Positions 1 to 8,434 of a DNA stretch of 64,000 nt are shown in pieces. A model generated the notes under the pieces. It did no database searches. It saw nothing but the letters and a program-made list of their open reading frames with translations, and was not told the DNA's origin. The position numbers and the translations under genes are program-made. The DNA comes from Candidatus Pacearchaeota archaeon (lineage in GTDB: Archaea; Nanoarchaeota; Nanoarchaeia; Pacearchaeales; GW2011-AR1), in NCBI GenBank assembly GCA_023228065.1, contig JALOBX010000001.1, positions 1-64,000 on the forward strand, written 5' to 3'. The first letter of the stretch is position 1; each line of letters starts with the position of its first letter.

Positions 1-11
1 GAGGTTAAAAG

Positions 12-1598
12 ATGAACACAAATGAAATACTTAGATTCTGCTTTGAGAAAGGATTTTTATTAGACAAGGATGTTTTGAATATTTTTAATGAGACTGAAGA
101 TTTAGAATCTGTTAAATTAATCATAGAAAGAATTAGAGATTCAACACATCAGAAGATTATAACTAAAAATCTTTTTAATCAAAATAAGGAAAAGGTATTT
201 CAGATTCTCTCTGCTCTTCCCAAGGAAAATCAGCAACAATTAGAAAAATTAAAAATAAAATTAGGATTAAGCATAGAAATATCAAAGGAATTTTCCAGTG
301 AAAAAAAAGTTAAGCAAGAGAAAAAATTAAATATTTCTGAAGGAGTAAGAATTTTATCTTCTTTTCCAGCTAATGTAAAAAAATTAGAAGTTGGTGATTT
401 CACAAAATATTTTAGGAATAGACTTACTGAAATGGGAAAAGTTCTGCAAGCTAACTCTTCCCTAAAGAATCTTGTTTCTATCAATAAAATTTCAGGAAAT
501 AGACAAACAATTTCTATCATTGGGCTTGTTTCTGATAAAACTACAACTAAAAATAAAAATATTCTCCTTGAAGTAGAAGATTTAACAGGAAAAATAAGAG
601 TTTTAATTAATCAGAATAACACAAAGGTTTATGAGAAGACTAAGGAAATTAGCCTTGATTCTGTGTTAGGCTTTAGCGGGGTGGGAAATAGAGAAATTTT
701 TTTTGCAAATGATATTGTATTTCCTGATTCAAGCTTAGCAGAAAGAAAAAATTCTCCTATTGATGAAAATGTATTATTCTTGGGAGATTTGCATTTTGGC
801 AGTAAATTATTTTTAGAAAATAATTTCCTTAAATTTATTGATTACTTGAATGGAAAATTCCCAAATACTCCTGAAGCAGAAAAAATAAAAAATCTTTTTC
901 TTGTTGGAGATGTTGTTGCTGGTGTGGGAAATTATCCTAATCAGGAAAGAGATTTGAAGATAGGGGATATTGAAGAACAATTTATTGGACTTTCAGAACT
1001 GCTGGGAAAAATCAGGAAAGATATAAACATAATTCTTTCTCCCGGTAATCACGATGGTGTAAGGCTTATGGAGCCGCAGCCAATTTTAAATGAGAGATAT
1101 GCCTGGAGTATTTATGATTTGAAGAATGTAATTCTTACAGGAAATCCTTCTTATGTTAATATTGGAGCTACAGAAGGCTTTTCTGGATTTGATGTTTTAA
1201 CTTATCATGGGGTTTCTTATCATTATTATGCGAATACTGTTCCAAAATTAATTATGGAAAAGGCACTGAAAACATCTCCTGATAAAATAATGGCTTATTT
1301 ATTAAAAAACAGACATCTTGCTCCTTCTCATGCTTCTGTGCAATATTTTCCTTCTGAAGAAGATGGATTAATGATAAGAAAAATTCCAGATATTTTTGTT
1401 TCAGCTCATACACACAAAAGTGCTATCTCTTATTATAATAATATTTTAACAATTTCTACTTCTGCCTGGGAGAGTAAAACTCCCTATCAGGAAAAGATGG
1501 GAAATGAGCCAGATTTCTGCAAGGTTCCTATTTTTAATTTAAAAACTAGAGCAATTAAAATTTTGGATTTTGAAGATGAAAATAAAAATAGCTGCTGA
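12..1598 (+). CDS. polB: DNA polymerase D small subunit DP1 (proofreading exonuclease subunit)
   Basis: This is the small subunit of archaeal family D DNA polymerase, which supplies 3'-5' proofreading to the replicative enzyme. The 528-residue length fits the family. Residues about 150-235 look like the OB-fold domain. A calcineurin-like phosphoesterase domain follows, with metal-binding motifs GDLHFG (about 258), GNHDG (about 345) and AHTHKS (about 465). A Shine-Dalgarno-like GAGGT at 1-5 sits 6 nt before the ATG and supports this start. The 3' end overlaps the next gene by 23 nt, and the large subunit DP2 follows that gene, so the three are probably one operon. Confidence 0.95.
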   Translation: MNTNEILRFCFEKGFLLDKDVLNIFNETEDLESVKLIIERIRDSTHQKIITKNLFNQNKEKVFQILSALPKENQQQLEKLKIKLGLSIEISKEFSSEKKVKQEKKLNISEGVRILSSFPANVKKLEVGDFTKYFRNRLTEMGKVLQANSSLKNLVSINKISGNRQTISIIGLVSDKTTTKNKNILLEVEDLTGKIRVLINQNNTKVYEKTKEISLDSVLGFSGVGNREIFFANDIVFPDSSLAERKNSPIDENVLFLGDLHFGSKLFLENNFLKFIDYLNGKFPNTPEAEKIKNLFLVGDVVAGVGNYPNQERDLKIGDIEEQFIGLSELLGKIRKDINIILSPGNHDGVRLMEPQPILNERYAWSIYDLKNVILTGNPSYVNIGATEGFSGFDVLTYHGVSYHYYANTVPKLIMEKALKTSPDKIMAYLLKNRHLAPSHASVQYFPSEEDGLMIRKIPDIFVSAHTHKSAISYYNNILTISTSAWESKTPYQEKMGNEPDFCKVPIFNLKTRAIKILDFEDENKNSC

Positions 1599-2211
1599 TA
1601 TTGATGATAGTTCTGTTGATTTTACCTTTAATTTTCTTAATTTTTACAATAATAAATATAGAACTCATTTTACAAAAGAAAAATGTTATATTGCAAAATT
1701 AGAAACAATTTTAGGAATATCCAAGGATAAAATTAGAAAAGAGTTTGATGAATTTTATAATTCACCTTTTTTTGATGCTATTTCCCCTATTGCTCATGCT
1801 CCTGCTATTTTATATTTATTAAATAAAATAAATGGGGTTCCTTTTTTGACTTTCAGGCCAGTGAATATAAAAGACAAGACAAAAATATCTATGGAGAAAT
1901 TATTTCCAGAATCTTATTCATCAATTATCCATTCCCGTGAATTTGGAAAGTCTAAATCTGAAATCTGCAAGGATATGGGCATATCTGTTCTTATAGAAGA
2001 TTATTTTCCCAATGCTTTGGAATGCAGTCTTAACGGAATAAATGTTTTGCTGTTTAATCAACCATGGAATAAAAATTTCAATTTGGAAAACACTCTCATA
2101 ACACGATTTTATGATTGGAGAAATGTTCCAAATATAATTGAAAAAATTGAGAATAAAATAATGACTGAACAGGAAATTCAGCACAAATACAAAACAAGAG
2201 GTTTTGCATGA
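1576..2211 (+). CDS. HAD-family 5'-nucleotidase-like phosphatase between the two PolD genes
   Basis: This 211-residue protein starts MKIKIAADIDDSSVDFT. The N-terminal DxD (residues 8-10, after a hydrophobic strand) is the nucleophile motif of the haloacid dehalogenase superfamily, and the overall pattern resembles the 5'(3')-deoxyribonucleotidase (NT5C-like) group. I chose ATG 1576 over an in-frame TTG at 1570. The gene begins inside the DP1 reading frame, and its stop overlaps the DP2 start (ATGA-type overlap), so translation of all three is probably coupled. A role in nucleotide hydrolysis is inference; no substrate can be read from the sequence. Confidence 0.7.
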   Translation: MKIKIAADIDDSSVDFTFNFLNFYNNKYRTHFTKEKCYIAKLETILGISKDKIRKEFDEFYNSPFFDAISPIAHAPAILYLLNKINGVPFLTFRPVNIKDKTKISMEKLFPESYSSIIHSREFGKSKSEICKDMGISVLIEDYFPNALECSLNGINVLLFNQPWNKNFNLENTLITRFYDWRNVPNIIEKIENKIMTEQEIQHKYKTRGFA

Positions 2212-5200
2212 ACACACAAGATTATTTTTTAGATATTGAAAAAAATGTAAAAAAAGTTTATGAAATAGCGAATGAAGCGCGAGCTAAAAATTTAGATCCT
2301 GTAAATAAAGTTGAAACTCCTATGGCGATGAATATGGCGGAAAAAGTTGTTGGAATTATTTCTACAATTTATCCTCAAATGGAAGGTTCTGGAATAGCAA
2401 ATAGAATTTTAGAATTAGAAAAAGAATTTGGAAAATTAGATACCACTGTTTCATTTAAAATTGCTGAAGAAGTTGCTAAGCAGAAGTTTTGCAAATTTGC
2501 AAGTTTGCTAGAAGCAATTAATGCTGGTATTAGAATTGGGTTTGCATATCAAACTACAGGTGTTGTATCTTCCCCTATTGAAGGATTTACTGAATTAAAG
2601 TTGGGAAAAACTCGCGATAATAAAGATTATTTTAAAGCTTATTTTTCAGGACCAATAAGAAGTGCAGGAACTACTGCAAGTTGTGTAGCATTAATGATTA
2701 TTGATTATCTTAGAGAATTATTTGGGTATGCTAAATATGATCCTACTGAAGATGAGATTAAACGATATATTACAGAAAATACTGATTATCATGAACGTGT
2801 AACTAATTTACAATATTTCCCTCTTGAAGAAGAGATGGAATTTTTAGCAAGAAATCTTCCAATACAAATTGCAGGAGAGCCAACAGAAAAGCTTGAGGTT
2901 TCTAATTATAAAAATTTGGAAAGAGTTGAAACTAATTATATTCGCGGAGGAATGTGCTTGATATTTTCTGAAGGGCTTGCTCAAAAAGGTCCGAAAGCTT
3001 TTAGACTTTACAACAAAGCAAAAAAAGATGGATTGACTATCACAGGTTTTGATTGGATAAGCGGGTATATAGAATTACATGAAAAATTAACAAGTGCAAA
3101 AGGAAAAAAAACAGGAGATAGTGTTCCTGTTTATATCAAAGATCTTGTGGCTGGAAGACCTGTTTTCGGGCATCCTTCAAAATCAGGAGGATTTAGATTC
3201 AGATATGGAAGAAGCAGAGTTTCTGGATTCAGTGCAGTTTCAATGCATCCTGCAACAATGGCGATAAGTGATTCTTTTATTGCAATTGGGACACAACTAA
3301 AAATAGAAAAACCAACAAAAGGATGTGTTGTTACAACATGTGATTCTATAGACGGACCAATTGTGAAATTATTTAATGGAAGCGTTAAAAAACCAAAAAC
3401 AAAAGATGAAGCTAAAAAATTATATCCTGATGTTGAAGAAATTATTTATCTTGGAGATATGCTGTTCCCTTTTAGTGATTTAGCAAACAGAAATGCAAAT
3501 TTTATCAAACCAGGATATGTTGAAGAATGGTGGAAATTGGATTTAAAACAAAAAAATAATGAAGCAGAAAAAGGAATAAATTGTTTTGAGGTTTCTTTAG
3601 AAAAAGCAATTGAATTAAGCAAGGAGTTTAATATTCCACTTCATCCAAATTATATCTTTTATTGGACACAAATTTCTAAGGAAGAATTTTTTTCTTTAAT
3701 AAAATGGATTAAAAGTTCAAGATTTGAAAATAAATTAATTCTTCCATATAATAAATCTGAACAGGAAAAATTTAAGGAAGGAAAAAGAGCCTTGGAACTT
3801 TTAGGAATTGAACATGATGTCACTATAGAAAATGTTGTGTTAAATGAAATTAACAGCAAAGCATTATTGATTAATCTAGGAATTGATATATTTGAAAATA
3901 ATCTGTTAAGTTCTATTGATGAAAGTAAATTTAACCTCGACAAATCTGTTTTAGAAATTATTAATTCTGTTTCCAACTTTGTTGTTAAAGATAAGGCGGG
4001 AGAATTTATTGGTTCAAGAATGGGAAGACCCGAAAAAGCTAAATTAAGAAAACTTATTGGAAGTCCTAATCTCCTTTTCCCAATTGGTAAGGAAGGAGGA
4101 AGATTAAGAAGCTTGCAATCTGCTTGTGATGAAGGAAAAGTAAGAAGCACGTTCCCTATTAACTATTGTGAAACTTGCAAGAAAGAAACAATTTATTCTT
4201 CTTGTGAAAATTGCGGAGCAATTACAAAGAAACTTTTTTATTGCAAAGATTGTGATAAAGTTTCTTCTGAAGTATGTGCAGAACATCAAAAAGTTCAAAC
4301 TTATCAAACAAAAGATTTAGATGTTAAACATTATTTTGACAAAGCTGTTGAGAAATTAAAACTTGAAAAAATAGATATTCCTCCTTTAATTAAAGGAGTT
4401 AGAGGAACTTCTTCTGCAGAACATCATATGGAAAATATATGCAAGGGAATTTTGAGAGCAATATATAATCTCCAAGTTAACAAAGACGGAACAATAAGAT
4501 TTGATGCAACAGAACTTCCGATAGTTTCTTTCAAACCAAAAGAAATTTCTGTCAGTGTTCAAAAAATAAGAGAATTGGGATATGATAAAGATATTTATGG
4601 AAATGAAATTACTGATGAAAATCAAATCATAGGAATGATGCCTCATGATGTTATTCTTCCATGCTCTTCTGAAACTCTTGATGAAAAAGCAGATGATGTT
4701 TTTGTTAATGTTTGCAATTTTATTGATGATTTGCTTGTCAAATTTTACGGACAAAAATCTTTTTACAATATTAAAAAAAGAGAAGACTTAGTTGGACAAA
4801 TGGGGGTTTGCATGGCTCCGCATAATTGCGCAGGAGTAATTTGCAGATTTATTGGATTTTCAAATACTCTTGGACTTCTTGCCAGTCCATACATGCATGC
4901 AGCAATAAGAAGAGATTGTGACGGAGATGAAGCAGCAGTAATGCTTCTTGGAGATGTGTTGCTGAATTTTTCAAGAAAGTTTTTACCAGGACATAGGGGG
5001 GGAACGCAGGATGCTCCTCTTGTTTTAAATGGAAAGATTGACGCAGGTGAAGTTGATGATCAAATTCTTGATTTTGAAATGGTAGATGAATATCCTATTG
5101 AATTATATCATCTTGCTGAACAAGGAAAACATTCTTCTGAACTTAAAATAAATAATGTAAAAAGATGTTTGAAAGAAAATAAAGATCCTTTTGTGGGAAT

Positions 5201-5666
5201 TGGACATACACATGAAACTACAAATTTTAATGACGGAATTGTTTGTTCTTCTTATAAATTTCTTGAAACCATGCAGGACAAGGTAAATCATCAAATGGGG
5301 CTTGTTGAAAAATTAAGAGCAGTTGATACTTCTGATACTGCAAGATTAATTGTTGACAGACATTTTTTAAAAGATTTGAAAGGTAACCTGAAAAAATTTT
5401 CAATGCAGGGATTTAGATGTGTTAAATGCAATGAGATTATGAGGCGTCCTCCTCTTACAGGGGTTTGCACAAAATGTGGAGGAAAAATTATCTTTACAAT
5501 TAATGAGGGAGGAATAAAGAAATATCTTGAGCCTGCAATTAATCTTGCAGAGAAATATCATCTCTCAACTTATATGAAACAAAATCTGCAAATTGTAAAA
5601 GATAACATTGATAGTGTATTTGGAAAAGAATTAGAAAAGCAAAAATCTATTTCTGATTTTTTTTAG
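2208..5666 (+). CDS. polC: DNA polymerase D large catalytic subunit DP2
   Basis: This is the catalytic subunit of archaeal DNA polymerase D, 1152 residues and uninterrupted by an intein. The catalytic motif RDCDGDE lies at 902-908, with the paired aspartates D905 and D907 expected to bind the catalytic metals. Two Cys4-type zinc clusters are visible at about 655-700 and 1073-1096. The protein ends in QKSISDFF, a canonical PCNA-interacting (PIP) box with the terminal FF, so it should be tethered to the sliding clamp. The ATG overlaps the stop of the nucleotidase gene upstream. Confidence 0.97.
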   Translation: MNTQDYFLDIEKNVKKVYEIANEARAKNLDPVNKVETPMAMNMAEKVVGIISTIYPQMEGSGIANRILELEKEFGKLDTTVSFKIAEEVAKQKFCKFASLLEAINAGIRIGFAYQTTGVVSSPIEGFTELKLGKTRDNKDYFKAYFSGPIRSAGTTASCVALMIIDYLRELFGYAKYDPTEDEIKRYITENTDYHERVTNLQYFPLEEEMEFLARNLPIQIAGEPTEKLEVSNYKNLERVETNYIRGGMCLIFSEGLAQKGPKAFRLYNKAKKDGLTITGFDWISGYIELHEKLTSAKGKKTGDSVPVYIKDLVAGRPVFGHPSKSGGFRFRYGRSRVSGFSAVSMHPATMAISDSFIAIGTQLKIEKPTKGCVVTTCDSIDGPIVKLFNGSVKKPKTKDEAKKLYPDVEEIIYLGDMLFPFSDLANRNANFIKPGYVEEWWKLDLKQKNNEAEKGINCFEVSLEKAIELSKEFNIPLHPNYIFYWTQISKEEFFSLIKWIKSSRFENKLILPYNKSEQEKFKEGKRALELLGIEHDVTIENVVLNEINSKALLINLGIDIFENNLLSSIDESKFNLDKSVLEIINSVSNFVVKDKAGEFIGSRMGRPEKAKLRKLIGSPNLLFPIGKEGGRLRSLQSACDEGKVRSTFPINYCETCKKETIYSSCENCGAITKKLFYCKDCDKVSSEVCAEHQKVQTYQTKDLDVKHYFDKAVEKLKLEKIDIPPLIKGVRGTSSAEHHMENICKGILRAIYNLQVNKDGTIRFDATELPIVSFKPKEISVSVQKIRELGYDKDIYGNEITDENQIIGMMPHDVILPCSSETLDEKADDVFVNVCNFIDDLLVKFYGQKSFYNIKKREDLVGQMGVCMAPHNCAGVICRFIGFSNTLGLLASPYMHAAIRRDCDGDEAAVMLLGDVLLNFSRKFLPGHRGGTQDAPLVLNGKIDAGEVDDQILDFEMVDEYPIELYHLAEQGKHSSELKINNVKRCLKENKDPFVGIGHTHETTNFNDGIVCSSYKFLETMQDKVNHQMGLVEKLRAVDTSDTARLIVDRHFLKDLKGNLKKFSMQGFRCVKCNEIMRRPPLTGVCTKCGGKIIFTINEGGIKKYLEPAINLAEKYHLSTYMKQNLQIVKDNIDSVFGKELEKQKSISDFF

Positions 5667-5740
5667 ATTTTTGTTTGCGATGATTTTCTAACAAAAATAC
5701 ATCGGAAGCAGGAAGCTTTGGGGAAGTGGTTTTAAAAAAG

Positions 5741-5890
5741 ATGGAGTTTGTAACAATTAAAAAATATTTGGGAGAAGGATGGTTAGGAAAACAAATCTTA
5801 TTTATTGAGGAGGGAAAATGGATAGAAGATGAAAGAAAAAAAACTAAGGAAATAAAAAATATTGGGTATTTTTTTTTTAGAAAAGATTGA
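5741..5890 (+). CDS. N-terminal fragment of a hypothetical protein, split by a frameshift
   Basis: This short ORF of 49 codons starts at ATG 5741 (MEFVTIKKYLGEGWLG) and runs into a T10 tract at 5869-5878, then stops at 5890. Removing one T from the tract joins it in frame to the next ORF and gives one coherent protein of about 249 residues (junction IKNIGYFFLEKIEQLL). The pair is therefore either a frameshifted gene, a homopolymer sequencing error, or a gene that uses slippage. The product is not recognised. Confidence 0.45.
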   Translation: MEFVTIKKYLGEGWLGKQILFIEEGKWIEDERKKTKEIKNIGYFFFRKD

Positions 5891-6491
5891 ACAACTCCTT
5901 AAAAAATTTGAAAATATAGAAGGTTTTTCTCAATGGGTGGTTGATGCAAAAAACCCCAAAAATTTTGAAGATTTTTTCTTTGAATTATTAGTCTTAGAAA
6001 ATTTATTTAAAAAAACAGATAAATTTATCTTAAAACCTGAAAATGAGATTAGTGGTTCTGTTTTGGAAGCTTCTTTGGAAAAACAGGGAATTTTTTCATA
6101 CATTGAATGTACAAAATTAGATTCTATCCCCCTAAATGTTTTGAATAAAGTTAATAGTTTATTTAATAAATCTACTCAAAAGTTTAGAGGAAAACAAGGG
6201 ATTCATTTCCTGGGGGTTTTTAATTTTTTTGAATATCCTAATGGAATAGAAAAACAAAATCCTAAATTAAATTATATGATCGAGATAATAAAAAAAATGT
6301 TTAGAAGAGGAAAAGGTTCTAGGGTTTTAGCATTTGTTATTACTAATATTTTTGTTGCATATAATCCCAAATTAGATAATAGTTTTGTTCAAAAGAGATT
6401 TTTAATAGTTCCTAATCCTTCTAAATTTAATAAAGAGTTTAATTCTTTCTTTGATTCAATCTTCGATGTTGATGAAATTCAAAATTATTAA
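5862..6491 (+). CDS. Hypothetical protein, main part (downstream of frameshift)
   Basis: This 209-codon frame opens only with a TTG inside the upstream ORF, so its true N-terminus is probably the fragment starting at 5741. Domain and function are not recognised. The segment ending YIECTKLD follows a predicted helix and could be the E-x-K strand of a PD-(D/E)XK nuclease-like fold, but this is a weak guess with no supporting motif upstream. It is convergent with the gene at 6683-7066. Confidence 0.6.
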   Translation: MGIFFLEKIEQLLKKFENIEGFSQWVVDAKNPKNFEDFFFELLVLENLFKKTDKFILKPENEISGSVLEASLEKQGIFSYIECTKLDSIPLNVLNKVNSLFNKSTQKFRGKQGIHFLGVFNFFEYPNGIEKQNPKLNYMIEIIKKMFRRGKGSRVLAFVITNIFVAYNPKLDNSFVQKRFLIVPNPSKFNKEFNSFFDSIFDVDEIQNY

Positions 6492-6522
6492 ACGATTAGA
6501 ATTTTATAATAGGATTTAAAAA

Positions 6523-6632
6523 GAGGCCTACCCTTACTTTAAAATAAGTCAAGAAGACTGGAATTGGGCCTCAACACCTTATCCTTCTTGAGAATATTTT
6601 TGAGCCACTCCGAAAGAAGGAGTGGATTCTCT
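6523..6632 (+). ncRNA. Candidate structured non-coding RNA with pseudoknot potential
   Basis: This gap between convergent genes contains several exact complementary blocks. GAGGCC (6523-6528) pairs with GGCCTC (6567-6572). UCAAGAAG (6549-6556), lying inside that loop, pairs with CUUCUUGA (6584-6591) outside it, which makes an H-type pseudoknot. CCACUCC (6605-6611) and GGAGUGG (6619-6625) form a 7-bp hairpin, itself enclosed by GAGAAU (6590-6595) and AUUCUC (6626-6631). A TATA-like TTTATAAT at 6503-6510 favours plus-strand transcription, and U-rich runs follow at about 6641-6660. No known RNA family is recognised, and the strand is an inference. Confidence 0.45.
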
Positions 6633-6682
6633 ACCCCCTAGTTTTCAAAATGTTCCTTTTTGAGCTTAGAGGTTCTTCTTGA

Positions 6683-7066
6683 TTATGATTTTAATACTTT
6701 TATTGTGAATAATCTTCTATCTTCTAATTTTTCTTCCATCGGAAAAAAATTCATTGATTTTTCCATTTTTTTTACATTTAAATTAATTCTACTAAATAAG
6801 GAATTCCCTGAACAATACATCAAATCTGACCTTCCACTTTTACCTAATTTTAATGTTTTATCTTCCTTTATCTTTAAAAATTCAAAACCAATAAAAAACT
6901 TTTCATCATCTTCTTTTATATACACTCTTACATAACTTCTATCCTTAAGATTATTCTTTCTAATAAATTCTGAATTGAACCTGATATATCTTGTTTTTGT
7001 GAAAGTTATTTTAGCTTCGGAGCTTCTAGTTCCTGCTTCAAATATCTCCCATCTATCTTGTTTCAT
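6683..7066 (-). CDS. Small basic protein, possible AbrB-like/nucleic-acid-associated fold
   Basis: This 127-residue protein is not confidently recognised. Its first 60 residues (TFTKTRYIRFNSEFIRKNNL, then RVYIKEDD and FFIGFEF) show the beta-strand pattern 'treat a residue set as input, hydrophobic initiation, linear acidic turn, IG strand' seen in small bacterial and archaeal proteins with SpoVT/AbrB-like cores. A regulatory or DNA-associated role is only a suggestion. The upstream interval 7067-7161 separates it from the permease gene on the same strand. Confidence 0.6.
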   Translation of the reverse strand: MKQDRWEIFEAGTRSSEAKITFTKTRYIRFNSEFIRKNNLKDRSYVRVYIKEDDEKFFIGFEFLKIKEDKTLKLGKSGRSDLMYCSGNSLFSRINLNVKKMEKSMNFFPMEEKLEDRRLFTIKVLKS

Positions 7067-7161
7067 ACTTCTTTCTAAGTAATAATACTATTTAAACATT
7101 TCTTTTTCTTAAACCATTCATTCTCTCTATTATCTATCTTTATAATACCTTAAAATTACCC

Positions 7162-8355
7162 CTAAATCACCATCATCCCATAATAAATCATAGTAGGAAT
7201 CAACAAACATCCCATCATATGCGTCTTTTTTACTGGAAGGGAATTGCAAAATATCCCTGTTAATGTTGAAGCTACTAAAACCAACAAACCAAAAAATCCA
7301 GAAAAGATAAATACAATTATGGTTACAAAGATTAAAGTTGCAACTGAAAGAATTGTATAATTTATTTTATTTATTCTTTGAGAAAGGAATCTTGTAAGAT
7401 ATTTTGTAAGAAAAAAAGAAATTACTCCGCTTATTAAAACTGCGAATAAGATTAGAATTAAAATCTTCCAAGAAAGAGTTCCAATTAATTCCTGAATTGC
7501 AGCAGCAGCTCCTGTTCTTGTTTTTGAAATTGCATACAAAGAAACAAAAGACAAACCCATAACTAAAATATTTGTTGCTCCAATCAAAATAAGAAATCCT
7601 TTTCTATCTGTGTGAGATATAGTATTTCCAAGAATTGCGGCTTGCCCGCTTCCTAATCCTGGAAGAAAACCGCATAAAGGAGAAGCAAGAACAGAACCAA
7701 GTAGCGGGCGAAATAGTTTTTCTTTTGGATTTGTTATTTCTTGCGGAGGAATTTTAATTTTATTCTTAATACTTGTAATAATCATAGAACTTCCAAACAA
7801 TCCTGTAAGAAGTGGAAGCAATGGCTCTTTAATATTAAGATTTAAAACACTTAATCCTAACACTCCAGAAATTAAAAAAACAAAGATTGCAAGAAATTTA
7901 TTTTTTTCTGTAAAAATTAAAATTCCAGAAGTTGCCAGCAATATCCAAAACATTACAGAATGAATTGGCGCGTAAATTTTTTCTATTCCAAAAGAAATTG
8001 GAAATGCAATAACTAACAAAACAAATATTGCAAAAATTCCGCCATAAGCAGTAAGCATAACTGCTTCATACCCTTTTCCTTCCTTTAACATTTCATGTCC
8101 TGGGAGAATGGAAAGCTGTGTATCTGTATCAGGACAGCCAAGAAAAATAGAAGGAATAAAATCAGTAAAAGTATGAGTAATCGCCATTGATGCTATAAAA
8201 ATAATAAGATAAATTGGAGATATTCCAGAAAAAATTGTTGCAGACAAGCCAATTAAAATTGCACCAACTGTATTTATATGAATTCCAGGTAATAATCCTG
8301 TGATAGTTCCTGCTAAAACTCCTATTAAAATTGAAATAAAAATTTCTAACAGCAT
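7162..8355 (-). CDS. TctA-like tripartite tricarboxylate transporter permease (DUF112 family)
   Basis: This 397-residue protein is almost entirely hydrophobic, with about 10-12 predicted membrane segments. The N-terminal GLLPGIHINT motif, the repeat-related GFLPGLGSGQAA motif near residue 230 and the FLGCPD segment match the TctA/DUF112 permease family, which in bacteria works with TctB and the periplasmic binding protein TctC. Neither partner is visible here. Archaeal members are typically solitary and of unknown substrate. It is divergent from tyrS. Confidence 0.8.
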   Translation of the reverse strand: MLLEIFISILIGVLAGTITGLLPGIHINTVGAILIGLSATIFSGISPIYLIIFIASMAITHTFTDFIPSIFLGCPDTDTQLSILPGHEMLKEGKGYEAVMLTAYGGIFAIFVLLVIAFPISFGIEKIYAPIHSVMFWILLATSGILIFTEKNKFLAIFVFLISGVLGLSVLNLNIKEPLLPLLTGLFGSSMIITSIKNKIKIPPQEITNPKEKLFRPLLGSVLASPLCGFLPGLGSGQAAILGNTISHTDRKGFLILIGATNILVMGLSFVSLYAISKTRTGAAAAIQELIGTLSWKILILILFAVLISGVISFFLTKYLTRFLSQRINKINYTILSVATLIFVTIIVFIFSGFFGLLVLVASTLTGIFCNSLPVKKTHMMGCLLIPTMIYYGMMVI

Positions 8356-8434
8356 AAAATAAAAAGGACAAAATTGATTTTTTAATTTATGTGGGTTTCA
8401 AAAGATTTAATAATAATCAACTTCTATTTTTTTT

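Noticed and set aside
3659..4150. Minus-strand ORF of 163 codons
   Set aside because: It lies wholly inside the DP2 coding frame on the opposite strand and has the Ser/Leu/Phe-rich composition of a shadow frame.
2208..5666. Possible intein in DP2
   Set aside because: DP2 is a frequent intein host, but the frame is continuous at normal length with no splicing-domain motifs; RadA at 40688 is likewise free of one.
6523..6632. Assignment of the structured RNA to RNase P, SRP or 5S RNA
   Set aside because: The length and the absence of their conserved sequence elements do not fit any of these families.
6660..6935. Plus-strand ORF of 91 codons
   Set aside because: It is antisense to the 127-residue gene at 6683-7066 and lacks a protein-like pattern.
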